The notes under the pieces were generated by a model that did not search any database, was not told the origin of the DNA, and saw only the letters and a list, made by a program, of their open reading frames with translations. Shown here in pieces: positions 51,419 to 62,177 of a stretch of DNA of 64,000 nucleotides (positions are counted from its first letter, which is position 1; each line of letters opens with the position of its first letter). Position numbers and translations under genes: made by a program. Location: positions 38,223,257 to 38,287,256 of the forward strand of contig OY970834.1 of NCBI GenBank assembly GCA_963853835.1. The letters are read 5' to 3'. This DNA is from Calendula officinalis. Taxonomy: Eukaryota; Streptophyta; Magnoliopsida; Asterales; Asteraceae.

Positions 51419-52954
51419 TTAAATCTCCTTTATAATATTTGTAAAAGCAGTGTAGGTCCCTATCACTGCAACCAACATACCAACCAACATGATCACTGAA
51501 ATCACCATAACTTCAGCCCGAAATTTCTTCATCCCTATGACGATCTTCCAATAACACAAACATGGAAGCAATACCGACAAAGTGATGCCAGAAAATGCTC
51601 CTATAAAATCCATAACATAGCCAAAATAAGGAACCACCAATGCTACAACGACTGTGCTGCTCACGAGACACGTTCGAAGGAAACAACTCATCATCTTGTT
51701 TAATCTATACGGAAAAATTTCTTCCAATGATATCGCGATTGGTGATACAATTAAGGCGTATTTGGTTATGGGGTTCATCAATGTCGTGTATATTGCAACT
51801 TTTGAACTTATAAATTTTGTGGGAAGATTTAATGTCACTTGAGACGCTAAGTGTTCCCCGAACATCAAGTAGCCTAATACCGCCATTGATCCATAATTAA
51901 TGGTGCTTAGAATAAAACAAACTAGTAGAACCTGCAATTGTAGACATCTTAAGTATTAGTGTTTCTACTTAATTTAAAAAAAAAAAAAAAATAGGATGGC
52001 TTATAATTAACGCCACACTTCTTAATTTATGGCATGTATATAATAGTAATTCATGTTTAATCTATAATATGGAATCAACTACTAGCTAAGAACAAGAAAA
52101 TTGCAATCGACTTAATTACCTTGGGGAATTGAGACTTATCCTTCATGGAGTTGTAAAGAGTTGGGAAAACAGAATGGCCACAATAACAAAAAGAAAACAA
52201 ACTTATTGCAGTTGGAAACGCATTCCAATTCCAGCGTTCCCCTCTTTCATGGAATCCAATTCCGTCGAAAGCACCACCCCAAAACACAGCCAACACAAGA
52301 ATAGGTGCTGTCATTACCCCACCAGCAGAAACATATGCCAAATTCCCGAGATTTCTTAACCAAGTTGTAGGCAACACCATAAGAGCAGTCGCCAAAACAA
52401 AACCTTGTTTCCCACCAATTTTCGTTCCAAAAATGTCAAAACTTACCTTTGGAAACATCTTGTTTAAATGGTCACCTTCCATAATAAGGAACTCAACTGC
52501 CACAAAGAAAAGTTCAAGATACATGAACAATGAAACTATCACCCTCCCTTTTCTTCCAAATGCCTATATCCGGGTAGGTTTTAATGAGAGGATTTGTATT
52601 CATGCATCTACGTAGTAATAACCCCGTGTAAAAACGGCAACGAAAAGTAGTAACATCAGTCCTAACCAACCGCCTTTGGAGAGTGCATACGGGACCGATA
52701 ACACCTGAAAAAATAAAACAAAATAAGTAACCTTTTTTAGTTGGGAAATATGATATCGTCCATGAAGTTTAAATCTTTAATGTAAAAATATTATGGGTTA
52801 AAGTATTCATCCCATTGAAGCAAGTCCGCATGAAGGTGGTAGATGATTCTGTATTCTGGCTTTGTCTCTTTGTTCTCCCAACATTGTTGGTGTCCATTAC
52901 AATTTTTTGTGCTTGTGGAATGGTAGGCAGTTTGGTACTAAAGAAGTATTGCAA
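51419..52954 (-). pseudogene. AVT1-type vacuolar amino acid transporter, degenerate
   Basis: AVT1 proteins (AAAP family) move amino acids across the tonoplast. Exon 1 (from 52954) ends in FMRTCFNGMNTL, the family start of the transporter domain. Exon 2 (52704-52120) has VLSVPYALSKGGWLGL, then MYLELFFVAVEFLIMEGDH, TWLRNLGNLAYVSAGGV and FCYCGHSVFPTLYNSM. Exon 3 (51931-51419) has GYLMFGEHLASQVTLNLP, NPITKYALIVSPIAISLEE and a normal C-terminus. Defects: no usable GT donor after exon 1, and two frame breaks in exon 2 near 52615 and 52563, around the segment whose other frame reads LLLRRCMNTNPLIKTYPDIG. The remaining splice sites are good, so inactivation is recent. Confidence 0.8.
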
Positions 52955-52959
52955 GTCTA

Positions 52960-54150
52960 TTAGACGAAAGTGGTTTGCTATATATACAACTGTATGTACT
53001 AGACTATTAGGTAAAATTCGGGATTAATTATAGCGTAAAAAATATTATAGTGAAGGGTAATTTGCTAGTATTTGAGTGTTACCTGGCCCTCGCAAAAAAG
53101 ATAAACAACCCGAAATTCAGTTACTCCTTCACGCAATCACGATCTCAAATTGAAATCAACAGTTCGACTTCATCACAATTAACAGAATCAAGATTCTCGC
53201 TGACATCACTAAATCTACTTATATTCACAAATCGCAATCAATTTGATTTGACTCTGTTTTTTTCTGAGTAGACCAATTGGTAAGTGATTGGCTTGAAAAA
53301 TGTATATTTGAAAAAATTAATATATAACATACTTGTTAGGTAAATATTAGCAAAAGCTTAATTACACATGCATATTTGCACAAATTAGGGTACAATATAC
53401 TTCATAGGTAGATATTAACACACATTGACCTCATTTTATGAGGTCCCTGGCAATACAACTAAATATTGGTAAGACCAAACTCTACACCTTTGTGAGATGT
53501 TACATAAAACTTATAATCATGTATTTTACAGAGTGTTTGTTTCATTACAAAGACAATTAGGCTACGATCTAATTTGGCCTTATATTTACGATAATAAGAC
53601 ATCGTTTCTTTGTTGTTTCTTACTTTGGTTAAGTTGAGATTAATGAAAATTCTTATCAAAGTATTTTGTTTTCTCTGTTTTGCAGATTAAACAAGCAACG
53701 ATTGTAGTTCAGCAATTGTAATGGGAAAATTATGGGCTCTCATTTCCGATGTGGCCTAATATCTAATCAGATTTGGACTTACCTATGCATAGTAATGTAG
53801 GATTTTTTTTTTTTATGTTTTATGCTCCGGACATTGTCACTTAGAACTTCAAATTTCTATGTTTTATGGTTTGGACAATTTTTAATCGATATATGCTAAT
53901 TTTCATCGGGCCAATCAAGGCAGTTGGATTTCACAAGTTTCACAAGTCGTTGACACAATATTAACCGTGTCGTTTATGGGTTTACATTTTGACCCCGTCG
54001 ACACGACACAACCCATTTGTCTGGTCTACTTGATCAGATCAGCAAGATATTACAACTACTCAATTACTACACAAACAATCACAAGAACTGAAATGAAGTC
54101 TTACTTATAATATCGAAAGGTTCAAATGTAATCAGTAAGAAAATATAAAG
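52960..54150. other. Intergenic DNA
   Basis: No gene recognised. A minus ORF at 53459-53659 (66 codons) shows no family features. Confidence 0.45.
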
Positions 54151-54156
54151 CCAATC

Positions 54157-54176
54157 ATATATATATATATATATAT
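54157..54176. repeat. (AT)n microsatellite
   Basis: About ten AT dinucleotides, just downstream of the RPC6 pseudogene. Confidence 0.8.
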
Positions 54177-54197
54177 CCGATAACTAAGTAACTGTTT

Positions 54198-54790
54198 TCA
54201 TTTAGTGAAATAAGCACAATTAGTAGGAGAAATAACTCCATCGGGCGTGCACTGTCCAATTCTAGGGCAAACACCACAAGGAATGGAAGCCATTTTTGGA
54301 CCTTGATTAATCTCTCCCACTTGAACACAAATTTCCAACAGGAATCAAATGGTAATCACTACTCTTAACTTCAATAATCATATTTTCAAGAACCATCAAC
54401 CGCAATAATCTGTTCACTTGTGCACTCTATATTTACCTGCTCTTCAACAAGTCATAATGATGTCGCCACTATCAATTTTTTCTATGATCTTAAAACAGAG
54501 TTTTTTGATCTGTTCTGCATCGAGTTTTCCATCAGCGTACCATACACCACCAGTGATTTCATCTGATGGCTTGAATTCTGTTGAAATGTAGTGTTTTCCC
54601 TTGAATAAACGATTTCCTTGATTAGGGTTAGATCTTGGAGGGTTTCGAGGAGAACAGGGGTGGGTAGGTTTGTTTCTTTTACGTTTCAAAATTGCTAGTG
54701 ATCCTTCGCTTTTGATGGTATTTGTGATCAGATTGCGATAGACCAGAGGATGGATTAGATTCGGGTCTTTTCCGTTTTTAATATGATTTC
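54198..54790 (-). pseudogene. RNA polymerase III subunit RPC6 (C34) pseudogene
   Basis: RPC6 is a winged-helix subunit of the Pol III initiation subcomplex. The central signature KHYISTEFKPSDEITGGVWYADGKLD (54450-54620) and the cysteine-rich C-terminus IPCGVCPRIGQCTPDGVISP...NCAYFTK (54198-54300) are both recognisable. Between them IECTSEQII and NMIIEVKSSDYHLIPVGN lie in different frames with stops between, so at least two frameshifts are present. The part upstream of 54690 (LIHPLVYRNLITNTIK) matches poorly. No introns are seen between recognisable blocks, so it may be a processed copy with a decayed 5' end; I cannot confirm a tail. Confidence 0.7.
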
Positions 54791-54799
54791 ATAAATTCA

Positions 54800-56254
54800 T
54801 TCTAAATGTTAGTTTATGTATGGGAACAATGTTATAAATTGTAGAAAAGGAAATTAAAAACAGATGTTTAACCTAATACATAATAAGAGATTATCTTTCT
54901 AAGAACTTCCCAAACAAAAACCATATTTAGTAGCTTGACTTGATATACGGTAAATAGTAAATACAATCTCCATAGTTCATACTTCTGAAATCCAAACCGT
55001 TTAGAAACATGTAGAATTAAAACGATACAACTAGTAAAAGTAATATCGAAATCTATAAAGTCACAATTGGGCTCTCGAATGAATTCCTATATTTTAATCT
55101 CTCCCTGAGTAAATAAATATTTACCACCTAATTGGAAGGGCTCTCGAATAAGAGGTCACGAGTTCGATTTCTCAATGTAAAAATTACCAGATGTCTAGGA
55201 GAAGATTCGGAAATTATCAACCACCACAACAACAGTTACGTCACGCATTCTAAACACATTCAATTTTTCTATTTTACGTTTTCGAAGAAAATAATTCGAA
55301 ATATTATATAAGATCGAAACCTACTTTGGCAGCATATTTTGTTTTTGAAAACCTATGGATTGCAAGTTTAAAGAAAAACGTTGTTGTAATGTGTAAACAT
55401 GATGTGAAGGTGTTTCGAGTTGTAATTGACTAATTGTTCATGATTCGATATTGAAGATTAAAGAATTAACATAATTAGTTTGTAACACGTAAAGATAAAT
55501 TTTGAAAACTGAGATCAAACAATAAAGGGTAGAAAGCAAAGTTTAATTACTTGTATAACAGAGCAAGAGAGCTCCCGCAGTCGCCGTTAACGCAGCAAGA
55601 GAACGCCGGCTAGAGAAGAGGCGGAGTGATGATCGGTTTAGTTTCGTGGGCACCAAGATTCTCCTAATAAACGAATTTATGAAAAACAATGCTTTAAAAT
55701 TGGTTGGGCCCACAAAATAATATAAGGGCACGTTTAATTTCATGCTCTTAGTAAAAGTATTAATTTATTAAAATTTTTATTTAATCAGTTGTGTACAAGG
55801 CGTCCGTTTAGATGTTGGACTCAAATCACTAATTAAAAAAAAGTTATAGAAAAAATGCATGTGTATAGAAACGAAATCCAAATCATTAATAGTGATATAT
55901 ATCTTCTCTTTTATAATATCTCACAATTGCGGGCGCATTAATACTCGTAAGCCATTTCATGTAGCTTAAGTGGGCCTGGCGTCGTAGGCCCAGGAGTAAG
56001 ACCGAGATGGAATCATGGAAAACCTTATGGGCCTCAATAAGCATTTGTCACAAATGGACCGCTTTACCAGCGGGCCTGATAAGTGGACTTGTAATCTTGA
56101 TCCACTGAAGGGTTCTAGGCAATATGTTAAGATAGCCAGATCATGATTCAAGTGGTTGAACTTGTTTGTCAACCCGTGTCAACTAATATATTTTTTTTAC
56201 AACTAATGCACGCCCTCTAAATCTACATCATTTATGTTGACGCTGAGATTTAAA
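54800..56254. other. Intergenic DNA with a SINE-like stretch
   Basis: Mostly AT-rich. Around 55130-55215, GAGTTCGATTTCTC fits a Pol III B box and sits after TGGAAGGGCTCTCGAAT, like plant SINE heads; the tail is not defined. No credible gene except the uncertain ORF at 55543-55743. Confidence 0.4.
55543..55743 (-). CDS. Uncertain ORF, possible first exon with organelle-targeting look
   Basis: The 66-codon frame ends SLRLFSSRRSLAALTATAGALLLCYTSN. It is rich in Arg/Ser/Ala, like mitochondrial targeting peptides, followed by a short hydrophobic segment. A possible GT donor (CAA|GTAATT) lies at the end. I found no convincing continuation downstream and do not recognise a family. Confidence 0.2.
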   Translation of the reverse strand: MKLNVPLYYFVGPTNFKALFFINSFIRRILVPTKLNRSSLRLFSSRRSLAALTATAGALLLCYTSN

Positions 56255-56263
56255 CTCATAACC

Positions 56264-56991
56264 AGGGGCGGTACCAGACAAAATCATAAAGGTGGGCAAA
56301 TTTTAGAGTGCAAGTCCGGTTTTTTGAGTGGTGTTTTATTTAAAGTCAAATCATAAACCAAATTAAATCAGTTTTAGTTTGAAGAAAGTCTAAACGTAAA
56401 CTAAATTAGTCAAAATCAAATTCACGTGTTAATTAATTCGAGAATAAAAATTCTAAAATTTAATAATATAAAAAATAGATTACAATTTTTTATATTGGTA
56501 GATTTTGTATACACAGTTTATGTTCTTAACTCATATTCGTATTCAGTTTTGTTATAACGTTCAAGTAAGTTTTTAAAGTGTTCATATATAGATGATGTGA
56601 ACTAATATGTCACTGGTTAAAAAATATATGTGATCAAATAAATGATAAGCATAATATTTTTAAACAAATAAACCTAGGGGAAAATGAATCAAAAGAAAAG
56701 AAGATTTTAATAGGAAACAGAGTAAAAGAAATGTTAAAAACAGGAAAGAAAAAAAAGATTTAAAAAATATATATATGCATATGGAAGGGATTTAAACTAA
56801 ATGTTATATTTTCAGAAAACATGAGTTAGCCGTTGAGCTAATATATGACGTGTGTTAGTTATCGCTCATATATTATGTATGTTTTGATAAACCAAGCCAA
56901 AAAATGAACCGACCTTAAAAATTATATACTAATCGGAAAAAAATTGGGGTGGGCAGATGCCCACCCTGCCCACCCCTTGGTACCGCCCTTG
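56264..56991. mobile_element. Mutator-like non-autonomous element
   Basis: The ends AGGGGCGGTACCA and, inverted, CAAGGGCGGTACCA are flanked by a perfect 9-bp duplication CTCATAACC (56255-56263 and 56992-57000), the length typical of Mutator-like elements. It is 728 bp, AT-rich inside, with no transposase. Confidence 0.75.
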
Positions 56992-57616
56992 CTCATAACC
57001 TTGTGGGAACTAATCACCTTCCAAATAGTCTTCAAACTGATATCACCTTCCAAATTGATATCAAGTGGTTTTTAATCAAGTATTTAAACAGAAATCACAT
57101 TGCAAATCGCCTTAATCACCTGATTTCCATGACTCGGTTTCCAAAATCGTCTAATCACCTTACAAATCACCCGATTTCCCATTATCCGGTTTACAAAATA
57201 TCTTAACCATCATCCAAATCGTGTGATTCAGTTTCCAATGTCGATGAATCATTTTCCAAAATTGAATTCAAAAGAAATTACATGTTACAACTGGGTCACA
57301 AAAAGTTACGGGGTCGGCCGGGTTTCACAAAAAAAAACGCAGGTCATAACGGGTCGCTAATGAGCAAAGACTCAGATACTTTTTACCCGCTCTCTTCTCA
57401 GTGTCTCGGTTTAACCAGCCGAGTGGATCGTTAATATATAATATTTGAAGTCACTGAAATATATGCCTAATTTTTTAAAAGAAGGATGATTGATTGATCG
57501 TTACATAAAGTGAGAATTTAAATACACGCATGCAATCTAGTCATTTAACAACTCTCCTTTTATGCATTAAATAACCGAAGGTCTTTTAGTTTTAATTAGG
57601 GAAATGTCATGGCGTG

Positions 57617-58107
57617 TGTTAGGAATATTTTCTTTAATATTCATTAAAGATTTGATATGTCAAAACTATTAAACTACAAGGACCTAAGTCGGTGATATGA
57701 AGTTCAAGATTTGAATAAGATTTAGGAGATAATGATAATTGTAAAAGATATAGTATATCTTGTTTGAATTTAAAAGATTTAGTATTATATTTTCCTTGTA
57801 AGTCTTAGGTTTTCTAGTATATAAAGAAACCTAATGACATAAAATTAGATGTTCTTGTAACCCACGTTTTAACGTGTTTGTGTGTAAAACCTAAGCCTCA
57901 AGGTCGTTTGATCCTGTTTAATGAAAAACCGTTCTACATATTTATATGTAGAATTGGGGCTTTTAATGATGAAAACTTGTTTAGCTATACATATATGTTT
58001 ATATAATTCCGCAAGTTTATGATTTGTATATGCTTATTCCAGATCAAGAACTAACTATTCTTGAGCCTAAAGATCTACATTTATGAAGAGTTGTTCAGAA
58101 CTCAGCA
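57617..58107 (+). repeat. 5' LTR of the non-coding element
   Basis: 491 bp; starts TGTTAGGAATATTTTC, ends AACTCAGCA. Confidence 0.9.
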
Positions 58108-58980
58108 ATTGGTATCAGAGCCGGTGGCTCCAGATCTGGAATGAAACAAGAATCTATTAATGATTAGAAGAAGAATTACAAAAAAAAAAAAATCAAAAAA
58201 TCAAAAACGAAGAAGTTGTAACCCGCCGTTAGCAGTCCATGGCCAATCAGAATTTGATTTATACAAAGTAGGCTACAATAAAGTTGGGTGGAAATAAAAT
58301 AAAAGATGGAGTCCATGTTTAATTTGATGAAGAAGCTGCTAGCACTCGCATTAAAATCCATTAGAATCTCTTAAGTGGAAATTGGGGTTGGTGAACGTGA
58401 TAGGTAACAATCTTGTTTTAATTCTTTTTTCAATTAAATTGTTGGGGAATGGTGAACAGGAGGCAAGTGCCACACGCCTCCAAAAGAAGAAAAAAAAAGG
58501 CGGACAGAAAGTTAAAGTGGTGAGGCGGTGACCATATTCAAGATACTACTTATCTTCTCATCTACTACTGCTCTAATATTCGATTTTACTACTGCTGCTC
58601 CTAATTGAAATATACTACTGATCAGTAGTATATCTCGATTACTACTGATCCTGTTTAATGAACCCACGTTTTAACGTGTTTGTGTGTAAAACCTAAGCCT
58701 CAAGGTCGTTTGATCCTGTTTAATGAAAAACCATTCTACATATTTATATGTAGAATTGGGGCTTTTAATGATGAAAACTTGTTTAGCTATACATATATGT
58801 TTATATAATTCCGCAAGTTTATGATTTGTATATGTTTATTCCAGATCAAGAACTAACTATTCTTGAGCCTAAAGATCTACATTTATGAAGAGTTGTTCAG
58901 AACTCAGCAATTGGTATCAGAGCCGGTGGCTCCAGATCTGGAATGAAACAAGAATATATTAATGATTAGAAGAAGAATTA

Positions 58981-59018
<38 letters not shown>

Positions 59019-59467
59019 AAAACGAAGAAGTTTTAACCCGCCGTTAGCAGTCCATGGCCAATCAGAATTTGATTTATACAAAGTAGGCTACAATAAAGTT
59101 GGGTGGAAATAAAATAAAAGATGGAGTCCATGTTTAATTTGATGAAGAAGCTGCTAGCACTCGCATTAAAATCCATGAGAATCTCTTAAGTGGAAATTGG
59201 GGTTGGTGAACGTGATAGGTAACAATCTTGTTTTAATTCTTTTTTCAATTAAATTGTTGGGGAATGGTGAACAGGAGGCAAGTGCCACACGCCTCCAAAA
59301 GAAGAAAAAAAAAGGCGGACATAAAGTTAAAGTGGTGAGGCGGTGACCATATTCAAGATACTACTTATCTTCTCATCTACTACTGCTCTAATATTCGATT
59401 TTACTACTGCTGCTCCTAATTGAAATATACTACTGATCAGTAGTATATCTCGATTACTACTGATCCT
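57860..59467 (+). repeat. Internal duplication of LTR tail, primer site and motif block
   Basis: The 3' part of the 5' LTR, primer site, leader and first motif block (57860-58651) are repeated at 58663-59467. The copies differ in poly-A length and a few bases. The junction reads GATCCTGTTTAATGAA then CCCACG. GATCCTGTTTAATGAA is itself LTR sequence (near 57910), and GATCCT is common to the motif block and the LTR. Confidence 0.85.
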
Positions 59468-59610
59468 ATGATCAATTCCGATTTTACTACTGGTCCTATT
59501 CGAAAATGCTACTGATCAGTAGTAAATGAAGAATCAACACTACTGATCAGTAATATACATATTACTACTGCTGCGTTGACTGATCAGTATTAATCAGTAC
59601 TGACCGAAGA
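58550..59610. repeat. TACTACTG motif and palindrome clusters
   Basis: Two clusters (58550-58650 and 59340-59610) contain TACTACTGCT, TACTACTGATC and perfect palindromes TACTACTGATCAGTAGTA at 58613-58630 and 59428-59445, with shorter or imperfect ones near 59509 and 59540. The half-site equals the motif of the Sirevirus-like element at 12.4-23.6 kb. Confidence 0.9.
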
Positions 59611-60245
59611 AAATTTTGAAGAAAATTTGATACTGATTTCTTTATTTGAACGATACATCATACTTTGGAAAGCATGACACACACCATGCTCATTCCATAC
59701 CACGGTTTATTGATCGTATCTGATAATAATGTGAAACGAATCACATTATTCACACACACAGGTTGAAGGCATGATGAAGATAAAAGAAAATTTTATTTGT
59801 TACATATTTGATCTTTGTCAATTGATTACAGAAGATAATTGATTATATTTTATTTGAAGGAGAAGTGGAAAGTCTTACTACATAAGATGTTATGTATTGT
59901 TGTAACTGCAATTCAACCGAATCTTAACGAAAAGATCTGTTGAAGACTAAGATAAGCAAGTCCCTCATACAAGATATGAAGTTGCTGATTACTATATTCA
60001 GACGGAATGTGATGCTTAGTTTGAGTTTCTACTTCAACTTCAAATAGAAAATAGTTGGTTTTCAATGTAATTAATATAGCCTTGAAGAACACAAGAATGA
60101 TATCATACTTTTAGGGGGGAAAAGTGTTGATCATTCAAGGGGAAGTTCAAGTTTCTCGGATTTATTTGATTATGTCAAAAAGGGGAAGAGACTTGAAGAT
60201 TCCTAGCTAATTCTACAAGTTTTGTCAAATCAAATAGGGGAAGAT

Positions 60246-60736
60246 TGTTAGGAATATTTTCATTAATATTCATTAAAGATTTGATATGTCAAAACTATTA
60301 AACTACAAGGACCTAAGTCGGTGATATGAAGTTCAAGATTTGAATAAGATTTAGGAGATAATGATAATTGTAAAAGATATAGTATATCTTGTTTGAATTT
60401 AAAAGATTTAGTATTATATTTTCCTTGTAAGTCTTAGGTTTTCTAGTATATAAAGAAACCTAATGACATAGAATTAGATGTTCTTGTAACCCACGTTTTA
60501 ACGTGTTTGTGTGTAAAACCTAAGCCTCAAGGTCGTTTGATCCTGTTTAATGAAAAACCGTTCTACATATTTATATGTAGAATTGGGGCTTTTAATGATG
60601 AAAACTTGTTTAGCTATACATATATGTTTATATAATTCCGCAAGTTTATGATTTGTATATGCTTATTCCAGATCAAGAACTAACTATTCTTGAGCCTAAA
60701 GATCTACATTTATGAAGAGTTGTTCAGAACTCATCA
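60246..60736 (+). repeat. 3' LTR of the non-coding element
   Basis: 491 bp; ends AACTCATCA, followed by the GCGTG duplication. Confidence 0.9.
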
Positions 60737-61388
60737 GCGTGTGATCTGAACCAGAATGTTTGTTCTCTGTCATCAATTTACCTACATATAACTGGACAAC
60801 AATCGTGCTATCTCTTATTTTATATGAACCTAATTAACAATTTCTGTTTTTTGACCCGATAAGAACTAACCCACCCAAAAACCTGATTGAGTCCATAGTC
60901 ACAATCGTTCCTGATGAAATATTTCGTCGCTAATAATTGTTTTTTGACATGTCCTATACGCAACAAGCCACCAATTCTCTTCTCTCTTTTTTCCTAAGGC
61001 TCAGACTAGGGATGCACACAAACCGGTTTTTGACCAAACCGGTTTCGGGTTTGAGCCTCAGACCCAAACTAACAAACAGTTTTACTATGTATTTTGAAAT
61101 ATCTCAAACAAAATATTTGTAATGGGTTCATGGTGATAAACTATATAATATTAATAAGATAAGAGATAGCAGGATTGTTGTCAAGTTGCATCTAGATAGA
61201 TTGATGATAGAGAACAAACATTCTGGTTCAGATCACACGCCATAACATTTTCCTAATTAAAATGCCTTCGGTTATTTAAATAAATAGATTGCATGCTTGT
61301 GTTTAAATTGTCACTTTATGTAACGATTAATCAATCATCCTTTATTTAAGAATTAGGCATATATTTCAGCAACTTCACAAATATTATA

Positions 61389-62100
61389 CTAAGTACATTT
61401 TCGCAAAAAAAAAAATAATAAAATACAAAAAAATTATATATCAGTACTGCCCTAAAAAAAACGTTGAGTTATATATCACTCACTTATAATATAAAAATAT
61501 AGTTCAAACTTGAAAACTCCATAATTGTCTAGATTACTAGGTATCCCAAATGACAATTCAATTTAATAAACAATGCTCATCTACCACTTTATGACATCTT
61601 AGAATAAAAAAAATTCAATACTTTTTAATTGTCTTTCAATTGGAATTAACAACCGCAATCATTGACGATGTTTTTATGCGATAAAGTTATTGAAGATGGA
61701 TTTGCGTAATAGAATAGGTGAAGATTTTTTGAATGGGCTTTAATTTGTAGTGTAGAAAAAGAAACACTTATGCTAGTTATGAATAATAATGTAATTACTC
61801 GTTTATGGAAAATAAGTCAATGAAGTTGACAACTTTAAAAATTAATATCTAATTTTTAGTCTACTTATCGTTTTCTAATGTTTAATGAAACAATATTTAT
61901 AAATTTAATCTTATTATATATTACGCGGAAAAGAAATTGTGTTACTCATACACTTTTAACCTGAGTCCGCCACTCATACAAGGATAGAAAGAATTCGGCA
62001 TGTATGCTTTCCAACAAGTCTAAGCAACTATCTTTATCCCAAATAAGGAGAAGCGAAGGTCAACTATATGTGTGTGTAAAAGTGTGAGCTAGTGTTAGTT
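61389..62100. other. Intergenic DNA upstream of the strictosidine-synthase-like gene
   Basis: AT-rich, no gene recognised. Confidence 0.5.
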
Positions 62101-62108
62101 TGTATGTC

Positions 62109-62115
62109 TATATAA
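62109..62115 (+). promoter_or_regulatory. TATA box of the strictosidine-synthase-like gene
   Basis: TATATAA, 69 bp upstream of the ATG at 62178. Confidence 0.55.
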
Positions 62116-62177
62116 GGAAAGATACGTTGCAATACACAAACATATTATCCAACAAGTGCTTTGCATACATTATAACC

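Larger units (their letters stand above)
57617..60736 (+). mobile_element. Non-coding LTR retrotransposon sharing the TACTACTG motif
   Basis: 3,120 bp with 491-bp LTRs (57617-58107 and 60246-60736), differing at about three positions, and a perfect 5-bp duplication GCGTG (57612-57616 and 60737-60741). The primer site TGGTATCAGAGC is at 58110-58121; a purine tract AGGGGAAGAT abuts the 3' LTR. The LTR TATA box is at 57818-57825. No coding region exists. The interior has an internal duplication (copies about 57860-58651 and 58663-59467) and clustered TACTACTG/CAGTAGTA motifs at 58550-58650 and 59340-59610. It looks like a non-autonomous derivative mobilised in trans. Confidence 0.9.
57437..61388. 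mobile_element. Long-inverted-repeat element split by an LTR retrotransposon
   Basis: The sequence left of the LTR element (57437-57616) plus that right of it (60742-60823) forms one arm of about 260 bp. Its inverted, imperfect copy is 61154-61388. Shared words include TATATGCCTAATT, GGATGATTGATT, AACCGAAGG and GTGATCTGAACCAGAATGTT. The loop is about 330 bp. Long terminal repeats suggest a Mutator-like or foldback element. The LTR element inserted in its left arm with a GCGTG duplication. Confidence 0.7.

Noticed and set aside
60738..61241. MicroRNA precursor in the inverted repeat
   Set aside because: The stem is part of a much longer inverted-repeat transposon with a loop over 300 bp, and I recognise no known miRNA sequence.
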